Assembly (NCBI GenBank): GCA_000169355.1
Contig: AAXX01000004.1
Location: forward strand, 113,711 to 177,710
Direction of reading: 5' to 3'
Length of the DNA: 64,000 bases
From: Flavobacteria bacterium BAL38
GTDB taxonomy: Bacteria; Bacteroidota; Bacteroidia; Flavobacteriales; Flavobacteriaceae
Shown: positions 36,818 through 43,765 of the stretch, in pieces
Position numbering within the stretch: position 1 is the stretch's first letter
How the letters are laid out: every line of letters begins with the position of its first letter
The notes under the pieces: model-generated
What the model saw: the letters and a program-made list of their open reading frames with translations, nothing else
The model's database searches: none
What the model was told of the DNA's origin: nothing
Position numbers and translations under genes: made by a program

Positions 36818-37333
36818 TTAAAACGTTTCTTTTTTCTTTTCAGGACAAAAAGAGGCGAGATATTTGAGTGCTGTATTGATTCTTGATTGTAGATTTTCTT
36901 CCCTGTCGAAACGGACTTTAATTTGACACTTTGTATTATCAGAAAAATATACTTTGCCAATATTATCTTCAAACTCCGATTTTGTAGTTTTTGTAAGTAT
37001 CTTTTTTATGGCCTTAATATTTGTCTCGGCATGTCCTAATTGATTGAACTCCATATTTTTAGTGGAAATTATCATGTCGTAATATTCGGTGTATCCCCTT
37101 AAGTTATTGGTTGTGTATTTCAATTTTATTAATATTTCACATTCATTTATCTCAAAATTTTGAACTTCATACTTATTCCATATAATAGTTGGATTACAAT
37201 AGTCTCCTTCTAAATAATTATCTAATTTCTCTTTCAGCCAACTAATCGTTTCCTCTTTAGTAGGTTTCGTATCCTGCGCATTTACAGTAAATACTGTTGC
37301 CATTATAAGGCAAATTGTGAGTAGTTTTTTCAT
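36818..37333 (-). CDS. Array family B secreted protein, copy B8 (head of array)
   Basis: 171 residues from the ATG at 37333; the 38-codon upstream extension of the frame lies in the IS element and has no signal peptide character, so I reject it. N-terminus MKKLLTICLIMATVFTVNAQ, TKPTKEETISWLKEKLD; C-terminus ALKYLASFCPEKKKETF differs from both other end types. The IS982-family element begins 24 nt upstream and probably displaced the original promoter of the array or now provides one. Confidence 0.68.
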   Translation of the reverse strand: MKKLLTICLIMATVFTVNAQDTKPTKEETISWLKEKLDNYLEGDYCNPTIIWNKYEVQNFEINECEILIKLKYTTNNLRGYTEYYDMIISTKNMEFNQLGHAETNIKAIKKILTKTTKSEFEDNIGKVYFSDNTKCQIKVRFDREENLQSRINTALKYLASFCPEKKKETF

Positions 37334-37408
37334 GGTTTTTGTTTTTTTATTATTATTAACCCGTTGGGTGAAATTATTTGAAGTAAAATAAATTGAACAA
37401 ATGTTGGT

Positions 37409-37456
37409 CAAGATACTGAAATTCAGTATCTTGAAGTCGCAAAACAACCAACATTT
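37409..37456. repeat. Hairpin structure near the left end of the IS
   Basis: CAAGATACTGA and TCAGTATCTTG (37409-37433) form an 11-bp stem with a 3-nt loop. Just outside them AAATGTTGGT (37399-37408) pairs with ACCAACATTT (37447-37456). Such hairpins are often placed to stop incoming transcription from reaching the transposase. Confidence 0.65.
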
Positions 37457-37507
37457 ATTACAAATATAGTAAAAAATTATTTTAGAGTTTTAGAAATTTT
37501 ATGTTCT

Positions 37508-38341
37508 TTGAATTTTGAGTTAGAGTTTAAATCAGGAATTGGCAGAAAACCAAAAATGACTGATTTAGAGGTGGTTGCCTTGAGTCTGACAGCTGAATTC
37601 ATGTCGATTGATAGTGAAAATTCACTTTTCAAACAGATTTCTCTATGCGAAATCCCAAATTTAATTGAGCGAAGTCAGTTTAATAAAAGACGAAAAAAGC
37701 TGTTTTTGTTTTCAGAACAAATTAGAACAAAATTGGCTGCTCAATTTCTACGTTTTGAAGATTACTTTATTATCGACAGCATGCCTTTAGAGATTTGTAA
37801 ATTTTCACGTCACAACAGAATAAAAATCTGTAAAGACGATTTTGAAACGGCACCTTCCAAAGGTTTTTGTGCTTCCCAAAACAATTGGTTTTTCGGATAC
37901 AAACTTCATGGTGTTTGTTCTGTTACTGGTGTTTTTCATTCATTAGATATTACCAAAGCAGAAGTTCATGATGTTCATTTTTTGAAAAATATAAAACAAC
38001 AAATGTCTGATTGTGTGTTACTTGGAGATAGAGGGTGTCTGTCGGAAAGCATTCAATTGGATTTATTTCAATCGGTAAATATAAAATTGGAAACACCAAA
38101 AAGAATGAATCAACTGAATTATAAACCACAACCGTACATATTCAGAAAATCTAGAAAAAGAATAGAAACATTGTTTTCCCAACTATGCGACCAATTCTTG
38201 ATTAGAAGAAATTATGCTAAAACTTTTGAAGGATTTAAAACAAGGATTTTAGCCAAAATAACCGCACTAACTCTTGTTCAATATATCAATAAGTTTATCT
38301 TTGATAGACCAATAAATAAAATCAAAAATCAATTAATTTAA
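37508..38341 (+). CDS. IS982-family transposase
   Basis: 277 residues from a TTG at 37508; the frame stays open upstream so the true start may be earlier in the IS. Catalytic triad candidates are Asp in YFIIDSMPLEICKF, Asp in LLGDRGCLS and Glu in SRKRIETLFSQLCDQF. ASQNNWFFGYKLHGVCSVTG is the family signature. It stops at the inner edge of the right inverted repeat. Start choice remains uncertain; the family call is firm. Confidence 0.88.
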   Translation: MNFELEFKSGIGRKPKMTDLEVVALSLTAEFMSIDSENSLFKQISLCEIPNLIERSQFNKRRKKLFLFSEQIRTKLAAQFLRFEDYFIIDSMPLEICKFSRHNRIKICKDDFETAPSKGFCASQNNWFFGYKLHGVCSVTGVFHSLDITKAEVHDVHFLKNIKQQMSDCVLLGDRGCLSESIQLDLFQSVNIKLETPKRMNQLNYKPQPYIFRKSRKRIETLFSQLCDQFLIRRNYAKTFEGFKTRILAKITALTLVQYINKFIFDRPINKIKNQLI

Positions 38342-38418
38342 TTTCACCCAACGGGTTAACTTAGTAAAATATATTTTTTTATTAAATCATTTTCTACTTT
38401 ATATCAATTATTAATAAA

Positions 38419-38484
38419 CTAATTTCCTAGAAACATTGTCCCAATAAAAGCAAGTATGCCAATTTTGTATGTCTTCAAACTAAA
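38419..38484 (-). pseudogene. C-terminal remnant of a paralog of the 38651-39043 gene
   Basis: This minus-strand frame reads SLKTYKIGILAFIGTMFLGN and then stops. It parallels the end of the intact protein at 38651-39043 (YQIGILAFIGSIFLGK). Only the last ~20 residues remain; the match ends at about 38484. It shows that an earlier copy of the module-2 gene once lay here and was cut off. Confidence 0.7.
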
Positions 38485-38593
38485 GTGGACATTTCCTAAG
38501 ATAGTAATTAGTTAATAATTCAAATATAATAATTTTTGAAAATACTCTATTAGTTTTTGACTAAATAAGTACACTTTTTGATGACTATATACA

Positions 38594-38634
38594 GGTATAC
38601 GTGAGGTATTCTTAGTGTATACCTCACGTATACC
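38594..38634. repeat. Perfect 16-bp inverted repeat with 9-nt loop
   Basis: GGTATACGTGAGGTAT (38594-38609) and ATACCTCACGTATACC (38619-38634) are exact complements. There is no T run after either arm, so it does not look like a terminator. It lies just past the end of the minus-strand gene at 38651 in the module-2 region. A recombination, replication or protein-binding site is possible. Confidence 0.75.
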
Positions 38635-38650
38635 CAAAATTATTAAGATA

Positions 38651-39043
38651 CTATTTTCCTAGAAAAATTGACCCAATAAAAGCAAGTATTCCAATTTGAT
38701 AGAATGAATTTGAAACCGATTTTAATTGTATTATTTCTTTATCAAGATCTAACTTAACTTCTTTTGAATTATGATTCCGTTTGTTTTCCTCTGTAAAATT
38801 TTGATTTATTGATTCTTTGCAATAATAGTAAACAAGTTTTTCTTTTTCATTATTCTTATCTCTATACACTTGATTTTTATTTCTTTCTCTAAGTTCTTCT
38901 TGTTCAATATAAATATCCAACGTAGTTACTATCCATTCAGATAAACTTAATCCTGCTTCTTGTGCTTTTTTTCTGTAAATTTCTTTTTGACTTGCTGTGG
39001 CTTTTCCACAAACATTGAAATTTCTAAAATTTTCATTTTTCAT
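38651..39043 (-). CDS. Ribbon-helix-helix-like protein with C-terminal membrane helix, module 2
   Basis: 130 residues. The N-terminus (VCGKATASQKEIYRKKAQEA, then GLSLSEWIVTTLDIYIEQEE) resembles the ribbon-helix-helix proteins that accompany mobile elements. A charged middle is followed by a hydrophobic C-terminal helix (IGILAFIGSIFLGK). It is divergent from the gene at 39129 and has the position of the zinc-finger-like gene of module 1, though the sequence differs. Function unknown. Confidence 0.6.
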   Translation of the reverse strand: MKNENFRNFNVCGKATASQKEIYRKKAQEAGLSLSEWIVTTLDIYIEQEELRERNKNQVYRDKNNEKEKLVYYYCKESINQNFTEENKRNHNSKEVKLDLDKEIIQLKSVSNSFYQIGILAFIGSIFLGK

Positions 39044-39069
39044 AAAAGTTTTTTTTAAAATTAATTCAA

Positions 39070-39118
39070 CAAAATTATATAAAAAGTTTGTAATAAAACA
39101 ATCTTTTTTGTATTTTTG
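39070..39118. promoter_or_regulatory. Divergent promoters of module 2
   Basis: Plus strand: TTG (39088-39090), 20 nt, TATTTTTG (39111-39118) fits the flavobacterial -33/-7 pattern before the gene at 39129. Minus strand: TAATTTTG (39070-39077) is a -7 box for the gene starting at 39043. The layout matches that of module 1. Confidence 0.55.
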
Positions 39119-39128
39119 AAAAAAAAAA

Positions 39129-40046
39129 ATGATTTCTTTAGAAAATTATAAAGACAACCCTGAATTGGTGATTGGAAATTTACTTTTTAAGTTGAATGAA
39201 CGTGTTTTTTTAAAAACAGAGTTGAATGTGGTCTATTCTGATTTGGTTAATTGGGAACGTTCTAATTTGTTAAACATTGGTGGTAATTCAGATAAAGGGG
39301 ATTGGAAAAGATTAAATTATTTTGAGTATATCTGGGTAAAAATAATTCAGGAATTAAGAGCATTTGGATTTAGTTATGAGGAAATAGATAATTATAAATC
39401 TGAATTAATGATAAAACCAAATATAAAAGAGATTATAGAAGCAATTAAAATAGATTTTCAAAGTGTAGAAGAGCAATTTGATGCCATTACCTTAAATAAT
39501 TTAAAATCAATAGAAGATAACGGCAGTAATGAAAAAATAGATTTAGGTATTAGTTATTTTGAATTAATGATTAGTCGTATAATTGGTTCTGGAGAAAAAT
39601 GGTCAATTCTTTTTTTTAAAGATATACCTGGATTTTATTTTCCGCTTTCTATTGAAACATTAAAAGGATTTGATAAGATAGGAAAAACAGATATACCTGA
39701 AGAATTACTTTCAAAAACATATTTAAGCATTTCATTAACTGATATAATTGCAAATTTTTTAGTAGATGGAAAAAATGCATTTGAAAAAAAAACGATTTCT
39801 ATATTAACTAAAAACGAGCACAATTTATTAAAACATATTAGAAAAGGATATGGAAAGATAAAAAGTATAAAAATTAGGTTTAAAGACAAAGAAATGGAGT
39901 TATTGGAGGTTACATCAATAAAGAAAGTTAAAATGGAAGGTAGACTTTTAGATTATATTAAAAAAGGAGAATACCAATCTATCTCTATTGATACTGTTGA
40001 TGGAAAAATTGTAAATTTTGAAAACACACAAAAAATAAAATTTTAA
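39129..40046 (+). CDS. Putative DNA-binding regulator, module 2
   Basis: 305 residues, the positional and size counterpart of the MerR-like gene of module 1. The N-terminus (LKTELNVVYSDLVNWERSNL, KRLNYFEYIWVKIIQELRAF, GFSYEEIDNYKSELM) has the layout of a MerR-type winged helix. The remainder is helical and charged, and the C-terminal region contains GKIKSIKIRFKDKEMELLEV, like the end of its counterpart. It lies upstream of the intact recombinase. Confidence 0.6.
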   Translation: MISLENYKDNPELVIGNLLFKLNERVFLKTELNVVYSDLVNWERSNLLNIGGNSDKGDWKRLNYFEYIWVKIIQELRAFGFSYEEIDNYKSELMIKPNIKEIIEAIKIDFQSVEEQFDAITLNNLKSIEDNGSNEKIDLGISYFELMISRIIGSGEKWSILFFKDIPGFYFPLSIETLKGFDKIGKTDIPEELLSKTYLSISLTDIIANFLVDGKNAFEKKTISILTKNEHNLLKHIRKGYGKIKSIKIRFKDKEMELLEVTSIKKVKMEGRLLDYIKKGEYQSISIDTVDGKIVNFENTQKIKF

Positions 40047-40122
40047 GATACTGAACAAATCAGATCAAATGTTAAATTGTAAACTTATCATAGAAATGAA
40101 AGTGAAGCACATTTAGTAAAAT

Positions 40123-40254
40123 GTGAAATTATTTGACAGATATTGCAAAATATTAATCGATAAATATCCTAATTTAACAAAAGAAGAAATTGATAAAATT
40201 CTGGGGTTTATTGAGTTATTAGCAAAACAAACAGTGAAAAATTATAAAAAATAA
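40123..40254 (+). CDS. 43-residue ORF with GTG start before the recombinase, module 2
   Basis: A GTG at 40123 opens a 44-codon frame (MKLFDRYCKILIDKYPNLTK, then EEIDKILGFIELLAKQ) that ends 7 nt before the recombinase ATG. No ATG exists in this frame. The helical, coherent sequence and its place argue that it is real. A small ORF also precedes the module-1 recombinase. Confidence 0.5.
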   Translation: MKLFDRYCKILIDKYPNLTKEEIDKILGFIELLAKQTVKNYKK

Positions 40255-40261
40255 AGTTGTT

Positions 40262-41848
40262 ATGAAAAAAGCGGTTATTATGTGCCGGGTGAGTAGTGAT
40301 GAGCAAGCAAAGGGTTATAGTCTGGGTGTTCAATTAGAACAACTAACTAAATATTGCGATAGGAATGATATTTCTATTGTTAAACAATACATGGAGGACC
40401 ATTCAGCTAAAAATTTTAATCGACCTGAATTCCAAAATTTTTTACAATATGTAAAGCGAAATAAAGGCGAAGTCAATTTACTATTAATTACCTCTTGGGA
40501 TAGATTTTCACGAAATCTTTCAGATTCACTCGTTATGTTATCTACTTTGGAGAAACTAGGAGTTAAAGTACAAGCTATTGAACAGCCAATAGATTTGAGT
40601 ATTCCTGAGAATAAGGCTATGTTAGCTTTGTACTTAGTAATTCCAGAGATAGATAATGATAGAAGATCAATAAAGATTAAGGGAGGTGTAAGAGGTTCTT
40701 TGAAAGCTGGCCGTTGGTGCAGACAAGCTCCTCTTGGATATAAAAACACAAGAGACCCAAAAAATAAGCCTATTATTATTCCATCTGAAAAAGCTAAATA
40801 TGTAAAATATATGTTTGAACAGATAGCTATTGGTAAACTTCAAAGTGAAATAAGAAAAGAGGTAACTAAAAAAGGATTTATTATCAGTAGGAGTAATTTC
40901 TCTAAATTATTGAGAAATCCAATTTACGTTGGTAAAATTATTGTTCCGAAAAGTGAAGATGAACCAATGATGATTATTGAAGGTATCCATGAAGCAATAA
41001 TTTCTGAAAAATTATTTTTTGAGGTACAACAAATGCTAACGGATAATAACAAAATAAGAAAGCTACCCGTTTATAAATCATTGAATGAAGAACTACCATT
41101 GAGAGGATTATTGTCATGTTCTAATTGTGGTGAAAAATTAACAGGAAGTGGTTCAAGAAGTGCTACAGGAAATAGATATTTTTATTATCATTGTAATTAT
41201 TGTGCAAAAGAAAGATATTCAAAAGATTTAGTAAATGAAACTTTTGAAAGTATTTTGGATGATTTTAGTTTTACTTCTGAGGTAAAGGTTATTTATCAAT
41301 TGATGGTTAAAGATTTATTAAATTGTGATGCCAAAGATTCTAAACTACAACTTGAAAAATTAAAGAATAGTATAGCAGAAACAAATGTTCGTATTGAAAA
41401 ATTACAAGATTTGTTAGTGGACGGTAAAATAGACTCAAATCAATATTCGGAGACAATGACCAGATACTCTAATCAAAAGCAATTATTAGTTGAAGAAATT
41501 GAAAGATTAAAAAAAGTTGATAGTGATTATATAAAATGGTTAAAAAATGGCGTTGATGCCTTGTCAAATCTAAAGAACCATTATTTAAATTCTGCAATTA
41601 GAGAGAAACAGCAGTTAATTAGTTCGATATTTCCTGAAAAATTTGAATTTAACGGAAAAAAATGTCGAACTACCAGAATCAATGACGTTTTAAGATATAT
41701 GTTATTGATAGACAGTGATTTAAAAAATAAAAAAAGTGGACAATTATCGAAAAAAATCGAGTTGTCCACTCTAGTGGAGTCGGAGAGAATCGAACTCTCG
41801 TCCAAACAAGCAATCAAAAAGCTTTCTACACGCTTAGTTTCATATTAA
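40262..41848 (+). CDS. Large serine recombinase (intact), ends inside ssrA
   Basis: 528 residues. The resolvase domain is about 3-145 (MCRVSSDEQAKGYSL with catalytic Ser11, WDRFSRN, AIEQPIDLSIPENKAML). The Recombinase domain is about 160-265. A zinc ribbon follows at about 290-325 (CSNCGEKLTG, CNYCAKERYS), then a coiled coil at about 345-420 and a C-terminal domain with FPEKFEFNGKKCRTTRINDV. The last 24 codons (SERIELSSKQA and after) are read from DNA of the ssrA gene, so the native integrated end of the ORF depends on the insertion site. Close homology with the frameshifted copy at 24265 is clear throughout. It should catalyse site-specific integration and excision of the island. Confidence 0.93.
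   Translation: MKKAVIMCRVSSDEQAKGYSLGVQLEQLTKYCDRNDISIVKQYMEDHSAKNFNRPEFQNFLQYVKRNKGEVNLLLITSWDRFSRNLSDSLVMLSTLEKLGVKVQAIEQPIDLSIPENKAMLALYLVIPEIDNDRRSIKIKGGVRGSLKAGRWCRQAPLGYKNTRDPKNKPIIIPSEKAKYVKYMFEQIAIGKLQSEIRKEVTKKGFIISRSNFSKLLRNPIYVGKIIVPKSEDEPMMIIEGIHEAIISEKLFFEVQQMLTDNNKIRKLPVYKSLNEELPLRGLLSCSNCGEKLTGSGSRSATGNRYFYYHCNYCAKERYSKDLVNETFESILDDFSFTSEVKVIYQLMVKDLLNCDAKDSKLQLEKLKNSIAETNVRIEKLQDLLVDGKIDSNQYSETMTRYSNQKQLLVEEIERLKKVDSDYIKWLKNGVDALSNLKNHYLNSAIREKQQLISSIFPEKFEFNGKKCRTTRINDVLRYMLLIDSDLKNKKSGQLSKKIELSTLVESERIELSSKQAIKKLSTRLVSY
41735..41770 (+). repeat. Inverted repeat at the recombinase 3' end next to ssrA
   Basis: AGTGGACAA (41735-41743) and TTGTCCACT (41762-41770) are perfect complements. 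The right arm is followed at once by CT and AGTGGA (41773-41778), which reaches into the end of ssrA. The same hairpin design lies at 25736-25771. A candidate integration half-site or terminator. Confidence 0.65.
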
Positions 41849-42169
41849 ATTTTCGACTAAAAGCAAGGCTAGAAACTGCCACTTTTAACTTAGCTTTATC
41901 AGTGTCAGAACGGATTTAAAGCATTACCGTTCCTAGGTTTACTTTTACGGTTCTCCTAATCCAACCGCCATAAACCAGGGCTTTTGAGGAGAATCCAGCT
42001 TTCCTACCTAGTAGGAACTTGGCAAATCTTACTATAATTCAGATTAAGCAGCTAAAGCGTAATTATTTTCGCCGTTTATAAGTTTGTACATTTGGATTTA
42101 CGAGCTAAACATACAACGCTCGACGTGCTTACTAGTTAATTCCACTCGCTGTCAAAACCAGTCGACCCC
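41775..42169 (-). ncRNA. ssrA: tmRNA (transfer-messenger RNA)
   Basis: 395 nt. The acceptor stem pairs GGGGTCG at the 5' end (42169 down) with CGACTCC at the 3' end, including one G-U. The T arm has TTCGATTCTC. The tag frame at 42044-42073 (minus) encodes GENNYALAA and a stop, which is the flavobacterial tag. The CCA end is not fully encoded. The gene is complete, but a serine recombinase ORF on the other strand runs into its 3' end. tmRNA with SmpB rescues stalled ribosomes and tags the nascent chain for degradation. Confidence 0.95.
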
Positions 42170-42262
42170 AGAATTTAGTTTCAGATTATAATAAAATCGT
42201 ATAATAATCTTCACTTTAAAAGTGAGCCAAAAGTACTATCATTTTTTCAATTAAAAAAGTGT

Positions 42263-42293
42263 TTGGACAAAGACTACTAAAAAGTTATATTTG
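42263..42293 (+). promoter_or_regulatory. Flavobacterial promoter of the dehydrogenase gene
   Basis: TTG (42263-42265), a 20-nt spacer and TATATTTG (42286-42293) match the -33/-7 consensus, 38 nt before the ATG at 42332. Confidence 0.65.
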
Positions 42294-42331
42294 TAACATT
42301 AACACAACGTTTGGTTATAATAAAATAAATT

Positions 42332-43534
42332 ATGAAATTCGGAATTATTAAAGAACGAAAAAATCCCCCTGACAGAAGAGTTGTATTCACACCAGAAGAA
42401 TTAGTTCGTTTACAATCAGAACATTCAGAAGCAAAAGTCAAAGTAGAAACTTCAGATATTAGAATATTTTCTGATGAACAGTATTCCGATTTAGGAATTG
42501 AAGTTACTTCCGATTTAAATGATTGTGATGTTCTTTTTGGAGTAAAAGAAGTACCGATTGATGCTTTACTACCAAATAAAAAATATTTTTTCTTTTCTCA
42601 CACCATAAAAAAACAATCCTACAATAGAAAGTTATTACAAGCAATTCTTGAAAAAAACATCGAATTGTATGATCACGAAACTATTGTTGATGCAACAAAC
42701 AAAAGATTGATTGGTTTTGGAAGATATGCAGGAATTGTTGGTGCCTATAACGGTTTCAGAGCTTTTGGAATTAAATATGATTTATTTAATGTTGCAAAGG
42801 CAGAAACTTTAAAAAATAGAGAGGATTTAATTGCCCGATTAAAAAGACAAACATTACCCAATATAAAAATTGTTCTTACAGGTCATGGAAAAGTAGGAAT
42901 GGGAGCAAAAGAGATTTTAGATGGAATAAAAATTAAGCAAGTAGCAATTGAAGATTTTTTATCTAAACAATATTCTGAGCCTGTTTATACCCAAATAGAT
43001 GTTTTAGATTACAACAAACGTATTGATGGTCAGGTTTTAGATAAATCTGATTTTTATAAAAATCCTCAAGATTACATTTCTAACTTTGGTCGTTTCACTA
43101 AAGTAGCTGATTTTTTTATTGCCGGTCATTTTCACGGAAACGGAGCTCCCGATATTTTAACTCGAGAAATGTTACAGGCAGCCGATAATAAAATTCAAGT
43201 GGTGGCTGATATTTCTTGTGATGTTGATGGTCCAATAGCTTGTACTATAAAAGCATCAACCATAGCGGAGCCATTCTTTGGATATTTGCCAATTGAGCAT
43301 AAAGAAGTTACATTTACGCATCCAGCATCCATCATGGTAATGTCTGTAGATAATTTACCATGCGAATTGCCAAAAGATGCCAGTGAAGGTTTTGGTGAAA
43401 TGTTTATGAAACATGTTATTCCAGCCTTTTTTAATGGTGATAAAGACGGAATTTTAGAACGAGCAAAAATGACAGAAAATGGAAAATTAACACCTCGATT
43501 TGCTTATTTACAAGGATATGTTGATGAAAAATAG
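42332..43534 (+). CDS. NAD(P)-dependent oxidoreductase, alanine dehydrogenase / saccharopine dehydrogenase-like
   Basis: 400 residues. The N-terminus (MKFGIIKERKNPPDRRVVFT, PEELVRLQ) is that of the alanine dehydrogenase/PNT N-terminal domain. IKIVLTGHGKVGMGAKEILDG is the nucleotide-binding turn. VADISCDVDGPIACTIKASTIAEPFFGY matches Lys1-type saccharopine dehydrogenase homologs of bacteria. The protein is probably a cytoplasmic NAD(P)-linked amino-acid dehydrogenase; whether it acts on alanine or lysine/saccharopine cannot be settled from sequence. It has its own promoter and terminator. Confidence 0.82.
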   Translation: MKFGIIKERKNPPDRRVVFTPEELVRLQSEHSEAKVKVETSDIRIFSDEQYSDLGIEVTSDLNDCDVLFGVKEVPIDALLPNKKYFFFSHTIKKQSYNRKLLQAILEKNIELYDHETIVDATNKRLIGFGRYAGIVGAYNGFRAFGIKYDLFNVAKAETLKNREDLIARLKRQTLPNIKIVLTGHGKVGMGAKEILDGIKIKQVAIEDFLSKQYSEPVYTQIDVLDYNKRIDGQVLDKSDFYKNPQDYISNFGRFTKVADFFIAGHFHGNGAPDILTREMLQAADNKIQVVADISCDVDGPIACTIKASTIAEPFFGYLPIEHKEVTFTHPASIMVMSVDNLPCELPKDASEGFGEMFMKHVIPAFFNGDKDGILERAKMTENGKLTPRFAYLQGYVDEK

Positions 43535-43560
43535 AAAACTTTAGCATCAAAATAATTGAT

Positions 43561-43586
43561 AACCCGATGAAAATCGGGTTTTTTTT
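43561..43586 (+). terminator. Rho-independent terminator of the dehydrogenase gene
   Basis: AACCCGAT and ATCGGGTT pair around GAAA and are followed by eight T residues. Confidence 0.93.
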
Positions 43587-43619
43587 ATGTCAATTTAGTA
43601 CCTTAATATATTAATTAAC

Positions 43620-43635
43620 ACGAAAACGTTTTCGT
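43620..43635. promoter_or_regulatory. LacI-family-type operator palindrome
   Basis: ACGAAAACGTTTTCGT is a perfect 16-bp palindrome with the central CG typical of LacI-family operators. It lies ~130 nt before the sugar transporter gene. No LacI-type regulator gene is in the window, so the binder must be encoded elsewhere. Confidence 0.6.
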
Positions 43636-43765
43636 TAATAAAATTATTCAATTGTTATAAATAAAAACATTATTGAATGTATATTTAGCAATTAATTCTA
43701 TTTTTATTTACCAAATTACTATTTGTAAATTTTAGCATTCATTAAACTAACAAAATCAAAAAACT

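Larger units (their letters stand above)
37357..38358 (+). mobile_element. IS982-family insertion sequence
   Basis: The element is about 1.0 kb and bounded by perfect 20-bp terminal inverted repeats: TAACCCGTTGGGTGAAATTA at 37357-37376 and its complement at 38339-38358. It carries one transposase of the IS982 type. I could not find a clear target duplication beside the ends. It stands directly before the first gene of the secreted array and is oriented opposite to it. Confidence 0.9.

Noticed and set aside
31159..37333. Reading the array as a CRISPR or tandem DNA repeat
   Set aside because: The repeated units are whole coding genes of different length; there are no short regular repeats with spacers.
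37334..37447. Upstream extension of the first array gene into the IS
   Set aside because: The conserved signal peptide starts at 37333 and the extra residues come from IS sequence.
38480..38492. Possible inverted copy of the TGTCCACT(C)TAGT sequence at the recombinase/ssrA junction
   Set aside because: The match is short and inverted; serine integrase ends should be in direct orientation, and an 8-mer match is expected by chance.
22003..42200. Search for a diversity-generating reverse transcriptase or template repeat
   Set aside because: No open frame has reverse transcriptase motifs and no GC-rich AAC repeat matching the target was seen.
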